Below are positions 1 through 6,103 of a stretch of DNA of 10,206 nucleotides, piece after piece. Position 1 is the first letter of the stretch; every line of letters starts with the position of its first letter. The DNA is from JBKPRX01 sp046734795 (GTDB taxonomy: Bacteria; Actinomycetota; Thermoleophilia; Gaiellales; Gaiellaceae): positions 1 to 10,206 of the forward strand of contig JBKPRX010000141.1 of assembly GCA_046734795.1 (NCBI GenBank), read 5' to 3'. The notes beneath the pieces are model-generated. The model searched no databases and was not told the origin of the DNA. It was given only the letters and a program-made list of their open reading frames with translations. The position numbers and the translations under genes were made by a program.

Positions 1-1
1 G

Positions 2-988
2 CACAACCTGAAGGGCATCGACGTCGACTTTCCAGTGGGCAACTTCATCTGCGTCACCGGCGTCTCGGGCTCCGGCAAGTCGACGCTCGTGAACGAGATC
101 GTCTACAAGGCGCTCGCGAACCGGCTCAACCGGCTGCGGATCAAGCCGGGCGCGCATGACGACGTCGAAGGCATCGAGGTCTTCGACAAGGTGATCGAGA
201 TCGACCAGAAGCCGATCGGAAGGACGCCGAGGTCGAACCCTGCGACGTACACCGATCTCTTCACGCACATCCGCGAGCTCTACTCGCTGACACCGGAGGC
301 GAAGGTGCGCGGGTACAAGCCGGGCCGGTTCTCGTTCAACGTAAAGGGCGGCCGGTGCGAGACGTGCAAGGGCGACGGCCAGATCAAGATCGAGATGCAT
401 TTCCTGCCGGACGTCTACGTGCCGTGCGAGACGTGCAAGGGAGCGCGCTACAACCGCGAGACGCTCGAGGTGCGGTTCAAGGGCAAGTCGATCTCCGACG
501 TGCTCGACATGTCGGTCGAGGAAGCGCTCCAGTTCTTCGCGAAGATCCCGAAGATCCGCCGCCGGCTGCAGACGCTGCACGACGTCGGGCTCGACTACAT
601 CAAGCTCGGCCAGCCTGCGACGACGCTCTCAGGCGGCGAGGCGCAGCGCGTGAAGCTCGCGGCCGAGCTCTGCAAGGTCGCGACTGGACGGACGCTCTAC
701 ATCCTCGACGAGCCGACGACCGGCTTGCACTTCGCCGACATCGACAAGCTGCTCGAAGTCCTCCAGCGGCTCGTCGACTCCGGCAACACGATGCTCGTGA
801 TCGAGCACAACCTCGACGTGATCAAGCAGGCTGACTGGATCGTCGACCTCGGTCCCGAGGGAGGCGACGCAGGCGGCGAGATCGTCGCGACCGGTACGCC
901 TGAAGAGGTCGCACGCGTCGAGGACAGCTTCACCGGCGCGTTCCTGCGCCAGATTTTGCCCGCCGCTGCCGCAGCCGCAGCCGCGTAG
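2..988 (+). CDS. uvrA: UvrABC excinuclease subunit A, C-terminal part (5' end outside window)
   Basis: UvrA is the ATP-dependent damage-recognition subunit of nucleotide excision repair; it works as a dimer that loads UvrB on DNA lesions in the cytoplasm. About 328 residues of the C-terminal ABC half are visible, open at the left edge (reading frame starts at base 2). Visible in order (fragment numbering): Walker A GVSGSGKST at about 20-28; a zinc module with CETC at 119-122 and CETC at 142-145 (19 residues between the pairs), the classical UvrA zinc finger; the ABC signature LSGGEAQRVKLA near 210; Walker B LYILDEPTTG near 232; and the switch histidine in VIEH. The protein ends in a run of eight alanines, which looks like a harmless tail. 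It stops 4 bp before the convergent thioesterase stop, so there is no room for a separate terminator. Identity is clear; only the N-terminal half is missing. Confidence 0.97.
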   Translation, partial: HNLKGIDVDFPVGNFICVTGVSGSGKSTLVNEIVYKALANRLNRLRIKPGAHDDVEGIEVFDKVIEIDQKPIGRTPRSNPATYTDLFTHIRELYSLTPEAKVRGYKPGRFSFNVKGGRCETCKGDGQIKIEMHFLPDVYVPCETCKGARYNRETLEVRFKGKSISDVLDMSVEEALQFFAKIPKIRRRLQTLHDVGLDYIKLGQPATTLSGGEAQRVKLAAELCKVATGRTLYILDEPTTGLHFADIDKLLEVLQRLVDSGNTMLVIEHNLDVIKQADWIVDLGPEGGDAGGEIVATGTPEEVARVEDSFTGAFLRQILPAAAAAAAA

Positions 989-992
989 CTCG

Positions 993-1400
993 CTAGAGGA
1001 CGGCCTGCGTCTGCGTGACGCGCGCGACGAGCTTGCCGTTGTCGTCGCGGAGCTCGGTGTCGACGACGATCGTCCGCTTGCCGACGTGCAGCGGCTTTGT
1101 CATCGCGTTGACGTACCCGCCCGAAATGGGCGCGAAGAAGTTCGTCTTCGACTCGATCGTCGCCGTGCCCTTCGCGCCATCGGGAAGGTTCAGGAACGCA
1201 CAGAGGCCGCCGGCGTTGTCGGCAAGCGCCATCAACGCGCCGCCGTGGAGCATTCCGCCTGCGGTGCACTTGTCGGCGCTCCAGGCAAGCTGCGTGCGAA
1301 CTTCTTCCGGCGATGCGGCTATGACCTCCATGCCGACGAAGCCGGCGAACGGAGCCATCTCTGCGTTTTGCTTCGTCAGCTCGGCATCGGCCTCGGCCAT
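993..1400 (-). CDS. PaaI/YbgC-like hotdog-fold acyl-CoA thioesterase
   Basis: A 135-residue single hotdog domain, the usual length for PaaI-type thioesterases, which hydrolyse acyl- or aryl-CoA thioesters in the cytosol as tetramers or dimers. The key motif is GGMLHGGALMALADNAGG at 48-65, with the HGG turn at 52-54 and the likely catalytic Asp61; it is followed by the conserved NFFAPI strand at 87-92 and a typical end strand (VARVTQTQAVL). The ATG at 1400 was chosen because the frame is open much further upstream (to 1598) but that extension is Arg/Ala-rich shadow sequence lying over the neighbouring gene. No Shine-Dalgarno is visible upstream; a degenerate -10-like GACACT (minus strand, 1413-1408) lies 7 nt before the ATG. 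Substrate cannot be told from sequence. It could serve fatty acid or aromatic acid metabolism; the acyl-CoA synthetase in this window is not in the same operon. Confidence 0.86.
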   Translation of the reverse strand: MAEADAELTKQNAEMAPFAGFVGMEVIAASPEEVRTQLAWSADKCTAGGMLHGGALMALADNAGGLCAFLNLPDGAKGTATIESKTNFFAPISGGYVNAMTKPLHVGKRTIVVDTELRDDNGKLVARVTQTQAVL

Positions 1401-1439
1401 CGGGCGGAGTGTCGCAGAGGCGCGCCGCGCACGGCTCGC

Positions 1440-1445
1440 TAGGGT
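1440..1445 (+). promoter_or_regulatory. Putative -10 box TAGGGT, leaderless-type, for the Yip1 gene
   Basis: TAGGGT fits the TANNNT -10 consensus and ends 6 nt before the GTG at 1452, so a transcript starting 6-7 nt downstream would begin at the start codon. No clear -35 is visible. The embedded AGGG could instead act as a weak ribosome binding site 7 nt before the GTG, so this is the least certain of the set of five. Confidence 0.4.
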
Positions 1446-1451
1446 GACCGC

Positions 1452-2117
1452 GTGAGCGCAACAGACGGCCCCGTCGCCGACGAGCTCGCAGAACCCGAAC
1501 AGCTCGAGCGCGGCTGGTGGCTCCGCGTTCCTGCGGTCTTGATCGCTCCGACTGCGGTCTTCGTCGCACTTCGCGACGACAGCGACGAGGCCGCGCAAGC
1601 GCGACAGGAACCGATCGTCGCGATCGTCGGCCTCGCAGGCATCGCCGGAGTGCTGCTCACGAACATCGCGCGCCGGCTCCTGAACGATCCCGGAACCTCG
1701 ACGATCATCATCCCGGTCTGGTCGTTCATCGGCGGCGCCGTCTACGGGCTCCTGCTCTACTGGCTGCTAGGCGCGGTCCTCTACGCCGGTTGCCGAGGGC
1801 TCGGCAGCCTCGGGAGCTATCGGCGCTCGCGCCACCTGCTCGCGTATGCGCTCGTTCCCCTCGGGTTCTCACTCCTCACGCTCTGGCCGGTCCGGCTTGC
1901 GCTCTACGGAACCGACCTCTTCCGCACGGGCGGCGACGACTACGGACGGGGCGACGCCATCTTCGGAGGCATCGCCCTCGGCTTCATCGCCTGGAGCATC
2001 CTTCTGCTCCTGATCGGCGTGCGCGCGGTGCACGGCTGGACGTGGCCGCGCGCCGGCGCGGCCGTCGCACTCGCGGCGGTCTTTCCCGTGCTGCTAGCGC
2101 TGCCTCAAGTGGTCTAG
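1452..2117 (+). CDS. Yip1-family integral membrane protein
   Basis: A 221-residue protein with a short acidic N-terminus, then the stretch GWWLRVPAVLIAPTAVFVAL (21-40) that resembles the start of bacterial Yip1 (PF04893-type) proteins (a tryptophan/proline segment followed by F-x-x-L-R-D). About five hydrophobic segments follow, roughly 55-72, 85-112, 128-150, 168-192 and 200-219, so it is a cytoplasmic-membrane protein without visible catalytic residues. The GTG at 1452 is preceded by a -10-like TAGGGT and fits the family start. The function of bacterial Yip1 proteins is not settled; eukaryotic members act in vesicle traffic, which does not carry over. The 3' end overlaps the 3' end of panB on the other strand by 24 bp. 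Family assignment rests on the overall pattern of hydrophobic segments and the N-terminal motif, so it is moderately sure. Confidence 0.75.
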   Translation: MSATDGPVADELAEPEQLERGWWLRVPAVLIAPTAVFVALRDDSDEAAQARQEPIVAIVGLAGIAGVLLTNIARRLLNDPGTSTIIIPVWSFIGGAVYGLLLYWLLGAVLYAGCRGLGSLGSYRRSRHLLAYALVPLGFSLLTLWPVRLALYGTDLFRTGGDDYGRGDAIFGGIALGFIAWSILLLLIGVRAVHGWTWPRAGAAVALAAVFPVLLALPQVV

Positions 2118-2987
2118 CGCTTCCTCGAACGCCTCGAGCTCTTCCGGCGGAATCGAGTACGTGTGTTGCTCCTCGGGGAACGCGCCGCTTCGCACGTCGG
2201 CGGCGTAGCGTCGCAGCGCGTCGGTGATGACGCGACCGACGTCCGCGTACTGCTTGACGAAGCGCGGTGCGTTGCCCTCCGAGTAGCCGAGCATGTCGTG
2301 CCACACGAGCACTTGCCCATCGCAACCGGCTCCGGCGCCGATGCCGATCGTCGGGATCTCGAGTGCGGCGCTGACCTCCTCGGCCACTGCGGCCGGCACG
2401 GCCTCGAGCACGATCGCGAAGCAGCCGGCGGCTTCGAGTGCCCGCGCCTCGCGGAGGATCCTCGCCGCCTGCTCGTGCGTGCGTCCTTGCGCCTTGAACC
2501 CACCGAGGACGGTTGCGGTCTGCGGCGTCAGCCCGACGTGTCCCATCACGCCGATGCCCGCGCTCACGATTGCCTTCGCGCGCGAGACAGAGATGCCGCC
2601 GCCTTCGAGCTTGACGACGTCGACGCCGCCTTCCTTGACGACCCGGACCGCGGTGTCGACGGCCTGCTCGTCCGAGACCTCGTAGGAGCCGAACGGCAAG
2701 TCGCCGATCACGATCGGCCGATGCGCTCCCCGCGTCACCCACTGACACATGAACACGATCTCGTCGAGCGAGACGGGCACCGTCGACTCGTGGCCGTGCA
2801 CGACCATCCCGGACGAGTCGCCGACGAGGATGAGGTCGATGCCTGCTTCGTCGGCGAGGCGCGCGCTGGGAGCGTCGTATGCCGTGACCATCACGATCTT
2901 CTCGCCGCGTCGTTTCATCTCGCCGAGCTCGGGCAGCGGCAGCTTCCCGGTCGTCCAGGATGCGTAGCGGGGACGGGTCTCGCTCAC
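2094..2987 (-). CDS. panB: 3-methyl-2-oxobutanoate hydroxymethyltransferase (ketopantoate hydroxymethyltransferase)
   Basis: PanB transfers a hydroxymethyl group from 5,10-methylene-tetrahydrofolate to 2-oxoisovalerate, giving ketopantoate, the first committed step of pantothenate (vitamin B5/CoA) synthesis; cytosolic TIM barrel, Mg-dependent. The 297-residue product shows the metal-binding Asp57 in VGDSSG and Asp96 in GDLPFGSY, the KLEGG motif (Lys126, Glu128), GHVGLTPQ at 149-156, catalytic Glu195 in LEAVP, and IPTIGIGAG at 211-219. It is slightly longer than the E. coli protein because of a short N-terminal extension and a longer tail. The GTG at 2987 is chosen because it forms a GTGA overlap with the panC stop and has a strong AAGGAG ribosome binding site 7 nt upstream. 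Last gene of the DUF2520-panC-panB operon; its 3' end overlaps the convergent Yip1 gene. Confidence 0.97.
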   Translation of the reverse strand: MSETRPRYASWTTGKLPLPELGEMKRRGEKIVMVTAYDAPSARLADEAGIDLILVGDSSGMVVHGHESTVPVSLDEIVFMCQWVTRGAHRPIVIGDLPFGSYEVSDEQAVDTAVRVVKEGGVDVVKLEGGGISVSRAKAIVSAGIGVMGHVGLTPQTATVLGGFKAQGRTHEQAARILREARALEAAGCFAIVLEAVPAAVAEEVSAALEIPTIGIGAGAGCDGQVLVWHDMLGYSEGNAPRFVKQYADVGRVITDALRRYAADVRSGAFPEEQHTYSIPPEELEAFEEALDHLRQR

Positions 2988-3787
2988 TGCAGCTCTCCTT
3001 CCAGGAGGACGTTGTCGATCAAGCGCGTCGAACCGACGTGCGCGGCGGCGGCGAGAACCGTGGCGCCACCAACGTCGCGAAGCTCGACGTAGTCGGGGTC
3101 GAGGCCGTTGAGGGTGGATCGGGTTGCGGCGATCGGATCGTCGCCGCGAAGGAATGCTTCGCGACCGGCGCGCAAAGCGTTCGGAAGTTGCAGCGCATGC
3201 GCGCGCTCCTCCGGCGAGAGTCGCGCGTTCCGAGACGAGAGCGCGAGCCCGTCCGGATCGCGCACGATCGGGAGCACGCGCAACGTAAGCTCGAAGTTCA
3301 GATCGCGGACGACGTGTTCGAGCACCGCGACCTGCTGTGCGTCTTTCTGGCCGAAGTACGCGCGGTCCGGCCGCACGATGTTGAAGAGCTTCGCGCAGAC
3401 GGTTGCGACGCCACGGAAGTGTCCGGGCCGCGCGTCGCCCTCGCCGCCGCGCCCTGCCTCGCCGACGTCGATCCATGTGTCGAAGCCGGCGGGGTAGAGC
3501 TCGCCTGCGTCCGGAGCGAAGAGCACGTCGACCCCTGACCGCTGGGCAGCCGCTGCGTCGGCGTCTTCGTCGACGACGTACCGGGCAAGGTCGGCGGGAT
3601 CGCCGAACTGCGCCGGGTTGACGAAGAGGCTCGCAACGACGACGTCGTTCTCGCGCCGCGCGGCCTCGAAGAGCGAAACGTGGCCTTCGTGGAGCGCGCC
3701 CATCGTGGGCACGAGGCCGATCGTCTTCTTCGCGCGCGTGTCGTGCAGCTCCGCACGCACTTCCGCGATCGTGCGCGCGACCTTCAC
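2984..3787 (-). CDS. panC: Pantoate--beta-alanine ligase (pantothenate synthetase)
   Basis: PanC joins pantoate and beta-alanine using ATP through a pantoyl-adenylate intermediate, the last step of pantothenate synthesis, in the cytosol. The 267-residue product carries the full nucleotidyltransferase set: PTMGALHEGH at 27-36 with the HxGH residues His33 and His36, FVNPAQF at 55-61, GVATVCAKLFNIV at 126-138, FGQKDAQQ at 145-152, RDPDGLALSSRN at 176-187 (KMSKS-like loop region), and the conserved TRLIDN near the end. It is a little shorter than the usual 280-310 residues. The GTG at 3787 gives the family start V-K-V-A-R-T-I and overlaps the stop of the upstream DUF2520 gene as GTGA; the frame stays open to 3889 but that part looks like noise. 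Its own stop overlaps the panB start in the same way, so the three genes are translationally coupled. Confidence 0.97.
   Translation of the reverse strand: MKVARTIAEVRAELHDTRAKKTIGLVPTMGALHEGHVSLFEAARRENDVVVASLFVNPAQFGDPADLARYVVDEDADAAAAQRSGVDVLFAPDAGELYPAGFDTWIDVGEAGRGGEGDARPGHFRGVATVCAKLFNIVRPDRAYFGQKDAQQVAVLEHVVRDLNFELTLRVLPIVRDPDGLALSSRNARLSPEERAHALQLPNALRAGREAFLRGDDPIAATRSTLNGLDPDYVELRDVGGATVLAAAAHVGSTRLIDNVLLEGELQ
2995..3000 (-). promoter_or_regulatory. Ribosome binding site AAGGAG of panB
   Basis: The minus strand reads AAGGAG, with 7 nt before the panB GTG at 2987. It is the strongest Shine-Dalgarno I see in the window and lies inside the 3' end of panC. It decides the panB start and suggests panB is translated by its own initiation as well as by coupling. 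Confidence 0.8.
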
Positions 3788-4470
3788 AGCGCCACCGCCA
3801 CGGTTGCGCCCGCGAGTGTGTCGTAGAGATGCTCGAGCTCGGGGCGCGACGCGCGAATTGCCTCGCGATGCCGTTCCACCGTCGACCAATCGCCCCGCGC
3901 AATCGGGCCTGTGAGCTCGAAGCCATTGTCGATCGTCCGCTTCATCAGCGGCACGAGCGCTTCGCGCGGAGCGCCCGCGGCTTCGAGCAGCGACGCGGCC
4001 GCGCGCTCGAGCGTCACGAGATAGTTCGACGCCATCGCGGCACCGGCGTGGTAGAGCGGGCGCGCGGCGTCAGCGAGCTCGAACGGCCGCAGGCGGAGCG
4101 TCTCGGCGAGCCACCATGCGCAGTCGCGCGCTTCGGGTGTCTCGGCCGTGACCGCGCCCCACGCGCCGTCGAACTGCGCCGCCCGCTCGGCGTCGGAGGC
4201 CGGCCTGTTGGTGAACGTCTGCAGCGGATGGACGGAGAAGCGCCGCTCGTGCGGATCGAGGGCCGAGAGCGGCAAGGCTCCCGAGACATGGCAGATCCAG
4301 ACGTCGCCGGAGGCTCGACTCGCGGCGACCTCGGCCACTGCCGAGTCCGGCACACAGAGGACGACGAGCTCCGCGTCATCCACGCTCAGCGTCACACCGC
4401 GCTCCTGAAGACGCGCAGCCATAGCCGTGCCGACACGGCCCGAGCCGACGATCTCGATTCGTTCGAACAT
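3784..4470 (-). CDS. Rossmann-like/DUF2520 NAD(P)-binding oxidoreductase, candidate ketopantoate reductase
   Basis: A 228-residue protein with an N-terminal Rossmann fold (IEIVGSGRVG, dinucleotide-binding G9-x-G11-x-x-G14, then VVLCVPDSAV) and a C-terminal helical DUF2520 part with the family marks HVSGALP at 61-67, HPLQTF at 81-86, YHAGAAMASNYLVTL at 140-154 and LTGPIARGD at 186-194. This layout is like that of 6-phosphogluconate-dehydrogenase-type reductases such as PanE and ProC. It is the first gene of the pan operon, its TGA overlapping the panC GTG. ATG at 4470 is chosen because the Rossmann motif follows at once and a GGAG lies 8 nt upstream. PanE (ketopantoate to pantoate, NADPH) is the step between PanB and PanC and no other gene here encodes it, so that role is a reasonable inference but not shown. 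Family assignment is firm, function is not. Confidence 0.9.
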   Translation of the reverse strand: MFERIEIVGSGRVGTAMAARLQERGVTLSVDDAELVVLCVPDSAVAEVAASRASGDVWICHVSGALPLSALDPHERRFSVHPLQTFTNRPASDAERAAQFDGAWGAVTAETPEARDCAWWLAETLRLRPFELADAARPLYHAGAAMASNYLVTLERAAASLLEAAGAPREALVPLMKRTIDNGFELTGPIARGDWSTVERHREAIRASRPELEHLYDTLAGATVAVAL

Positions 4471-4478
4471 GTTTGGCG

Positions 4479-4482
4479 CTCC
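4479..4482 (-). promoter_or_regulatory. Ribosome binding site GGAG of the pan operon's first gene
   Basis: The minus strand reads GGAG, 8 nt before the ATG at 4470. Together with the TACACT -10 box further upstream, it points to a transcript with a short leader of about 35 nt, unlike the leaderless-looking forward genes. Confidence 0.55.
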
Positions 4483-4490
4483 AGTTCCGT

Positions 4491-4509
4491 ACCGGATACC
4501 GGGCACCGG
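4491..4509. repeat. Three ACCGG units in 7-bp register in the divergent promoter
   Basis: ACCGG occurs at 4491-4495, 4498-4502 and 4505-4509, spaced exactly 7 bp, inside the 58-bp gap between the DUF2520 gene and the acyl-CoA synthetase gene; a related ACCG follows at 4517-4520. The units lie over the expected transcript start and leader of the pan operon and over the expected -35 zone of the synthetase promoter. They could be an operator for one or both units, or chance in GC-rich DNA. Confidence 0.4.
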
Positions 4510-4511
4510 CG

Positions 4512-4517
4512 AGTGTA
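4512..4517 (-). promoter_or_regulatory. Putative -10 box TACACT of the pan operon
   Basis: The minus strand reads TACACT, matching TANNNT, 41 nt before the ATG at 4470. It would start a transcript near 4505 with a leader of about 35 nt containing the GGAG site. It shares its TA step (4516-4517) with the forward box TACCGT. No convincing -35 is seen. Confidence 0.5.
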
Positions 4518-4521
4518 CCGT
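4516..4521 (+). promoter_or_regulatory. Putative -10 box TACCGT of the acyl-CoA synthetase gene
   Basis: TACCGT matches TANNNT and ends 7 nt before the ATG at 4529, the same placement as for four other forward genes here. It supports the choice of this ATG and a leaderless transcript. It overlaps the oppositely directed pan operon box. Confidence 0.5.
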
Positions 4522-4528
4522 TTCGCGG

Positions 4529-6103
4529 ATGGCTGCTGGCTCTGAGACGCAGCGCGACGACGCGGTGCCTGCGAAAGCAGGCCGTGTCGGGCGCATCCAA
4601 CCGTACGACATGTCGAGAATGGTTCGCGGTGCAGACGGCGTCCTCCATTACGAACGACAGCCCGAGACCGTCCTCGAGCTGTTGCGGAACGCAGTCGACG
4701 CTGCTCCGGGCCGGGAAGCTGTCGTCGAGGTGGGCGGGCCGCGGCTGACCTACCGTGAGCTCTGGGACCGCGCCGCACGCGTCGCTGGTGGTCTCGTCTC
4801 GGAAGGTGTCGCGCGCGGCGATCGTGTCGCGATCCGCTTCGGCAACGGCGTCGACTGGTGCCTCGCGTTCGCCGGCGCGCTCATGGCCGGTGCGACTGTC
4901 GTTCCCGTCAACACGCGGTTCGCCGAGCCCGAGGTCGAGTACGTGCTCGGCGACGCGGGGGCGAAGTTCGCGCTCGGGCCACACCGCCCACCGCCCGACG
5001 CCGCGCCGTTTGTCTGCGAAGACTTGAGCAGCGGCGACACGGGGGCGCTCTGGTACACGAGCGGCACCACGGGTTTTCCGAAGGGCGCCGTGATGACCCA
5101 TGAGAATTTCATCGCGACCGCCGAGTCGACCAAGCGTCACCGAGCGTACGGTGGCCGCGCACAGGACGGCGGCATACGAGGGCTGATCTCCGTCCCGCTC
5201 TTCCACGTCACCGGCTGTATCGCCCAGCTCGTGTCGCTGTGGCTGATTCAGGGAGCGGCTGTGATCATGCGCGAGTTCGACGTGCAGACGTTTCTGCGCA
5301 CGATCGTGGACGAGCGGATCGATTCGATGACCACGGTGCCGGCCATCTACTGGTACGCGATGAACCAGGAGAACTTCGGCGAGTTCGACATGTCGCACCT
5401 CGGCTGGGCGAGCTACGGCGGCGCCCCGATGCCGCCGCAGCAGGTCGAGCGGATGCGCGAGGCGTTCCCCAACGCGCTGCTCGGCAACGGCTTCGGCCTC
5501 ACCGAGTCGGCGGCCGCCTCGACGTATCTTCCGGACGGGTGGGCGCTGGAGCGCGCGGAGACCGTGGGGTTTGCAGCGCCGCCGATCGAGCTCGATCTCG
5601 CAGACGTGGAGGAGACGGGCGCGGGCGAGCTCCTGATCCGCGGGCCGAACGTCGTCAACGGCTACTGGAACAACCCGGACGCGACTGCCGCGGCGTTCGT
5701 CGACGGCTGGCTGCACAGCGGCGACGTCGCGACGATCGACGACGACGGCTTCGTGACGATCGTCGACCGCGTCAAGGACATGATCAACCGCGGCGGCGAG
5801 AACGTGTACTCGGTCGAGGTCGAGAACGCGCTCGCGGCACATCCGAAGGTCTACGAGGTCGCGGTCCTCGGCGTACCCGACACGATGATGGGCGAAAAGG
5901 TCGGCGCGATCGTCGTACCCAGGCCGGGCCAGACGCTGACGCCGGAGGACATTGTCGACTTCGCAAAGGGCCGGCTCGCCGATTTCAAGATTCCGCAGTA
6001 CGTCTCGATGCGCGGCGACCCGCTACCGCGGAATGCGGGCGGGAAAGTGCTGAAGCGCGACCTGCGCGACGCGACCGAGTGGGGAAAGCAGCTCCGCAGG
6101 TGA
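4529..6103 (+). CDS. Class I acyl-CoA synthetase (AMP-binding, ANL superfamily)
   Basis: A 524-residue adenylate-forming enzyme that activates a carboxylic acid to its acyl-AMP and then acyl-CoA; cytosolic. Visible motifs: P-loop YTSGTTGFPKG at 176-186, SVPLFHVTG at 221-229, GNGFGLTE at 319-326, the SGD at 397-399, the hinge DRVKDMINRGGENVYS at 413-428, and the C-terminal catalytic Lys506 in PRNAGGK. The segment between NTRFAEPEVEYVLGDAGAK and the P-loop is only about 30 residues, roughly 40-50 shorter than in most relatives, while all catalytic motifs remain. ATG at 4529 is preferred over a GTG at 4427 because the latter lies inside the divergent DUF2520 gene and a -10 box sits just before 4529. 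The next gene starts in a GTGA overlap with its stop. Chain-length or substrate preference (fatty, aromatic, short-chain) cannot be read with confidence. Confidence 0.93.
   Translation: MAAGSETQRDDAVPAKAGRVGRIQPYDMSRMVRGADGVLHYERQPETVLELLRNAVDAAPGREAVVEVGGPRLTYRELWDRAARVAGGLVSEGVARGDRVAIRFGNGVDWCLAFAGALMAGATVVPVNTRFAEPEVEYVLGDAGAKFALGPHRPPPDAAPFVCEDLSSGDTGALWYTSGTTGFPKGAVMTHENFIATAESTKRHRAYGGRAQDGGIRGLISVPLFHVTGCIAQLVSLWLIQGAAVIMREFDVQTFLRTIVDERIDSMTTVPAIYWYAMNQENFGEFDMSHLGWASYGGAPMPPQQVERMREAFPNALLGNGFGLTESAAASTYLPDGWALERAETVGFAAPPIELDLADVEETGAGELLIRGPNVVNGYWNNPDATAAAFVDGWLHSGDVATIDDDGFVTIVDRVKDMINRGGENVYSVEVENALAAHPKVYEVAVLGVPDTMMGEKVGAIVVPRPGQTLTPEDIVDFAKGRLADFKIPQYVSMRGDPLPRNAGGKVLKRDLRDATEWGKQLRR

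Noticed and set aside
961..988. Alanine run at the end of UvrA as a possible repeat expansion or frameshift
   Set aside because: Encoded by mixed GCC/GCT/GCA/GCG codons and followed at once by a stop; a simple low-complexity tail in GC-rich DNA.
1419..1426. Palindrome GGCGCGCC in the thioesterase/Yip1 gap as an operator
   Set aside because: An 8-bp all-GC palindrome is common at this base composition and nothing else supports a site.
2163..3092. Forward open frame opposite panB
   Set aside because: Asp/His/Arg-rich, no recognisable domain, entirely antisense to a clear panB.
2094..3926. Single 610-codon minus-strand frame suggesting a PanB fusion protein
   Set aside because: The upstream part is out of phase with panC and is Arg-rich noise; panB has its own GTG with a strong AAGGAG site at the panC stop.
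4427..4528. Longer N-terminus of the acyl-CoA synthetase from a GTG at 4427
   Set aside because: It would overlap the start of the divergent DUF2520 gene and cross the promoter region; the -10 box before 4529 supports the shorter form.
4376..5842. 488-codon open frame on the minus strand opposite the acyl-CoA synthetase
   Set aside because: It is Arg/Val/Asp-rich, matches no family I recognise, and lies opposite a gene with all catalytic motifs. High GC makes stop codons rare, so long antisense frames are expected.
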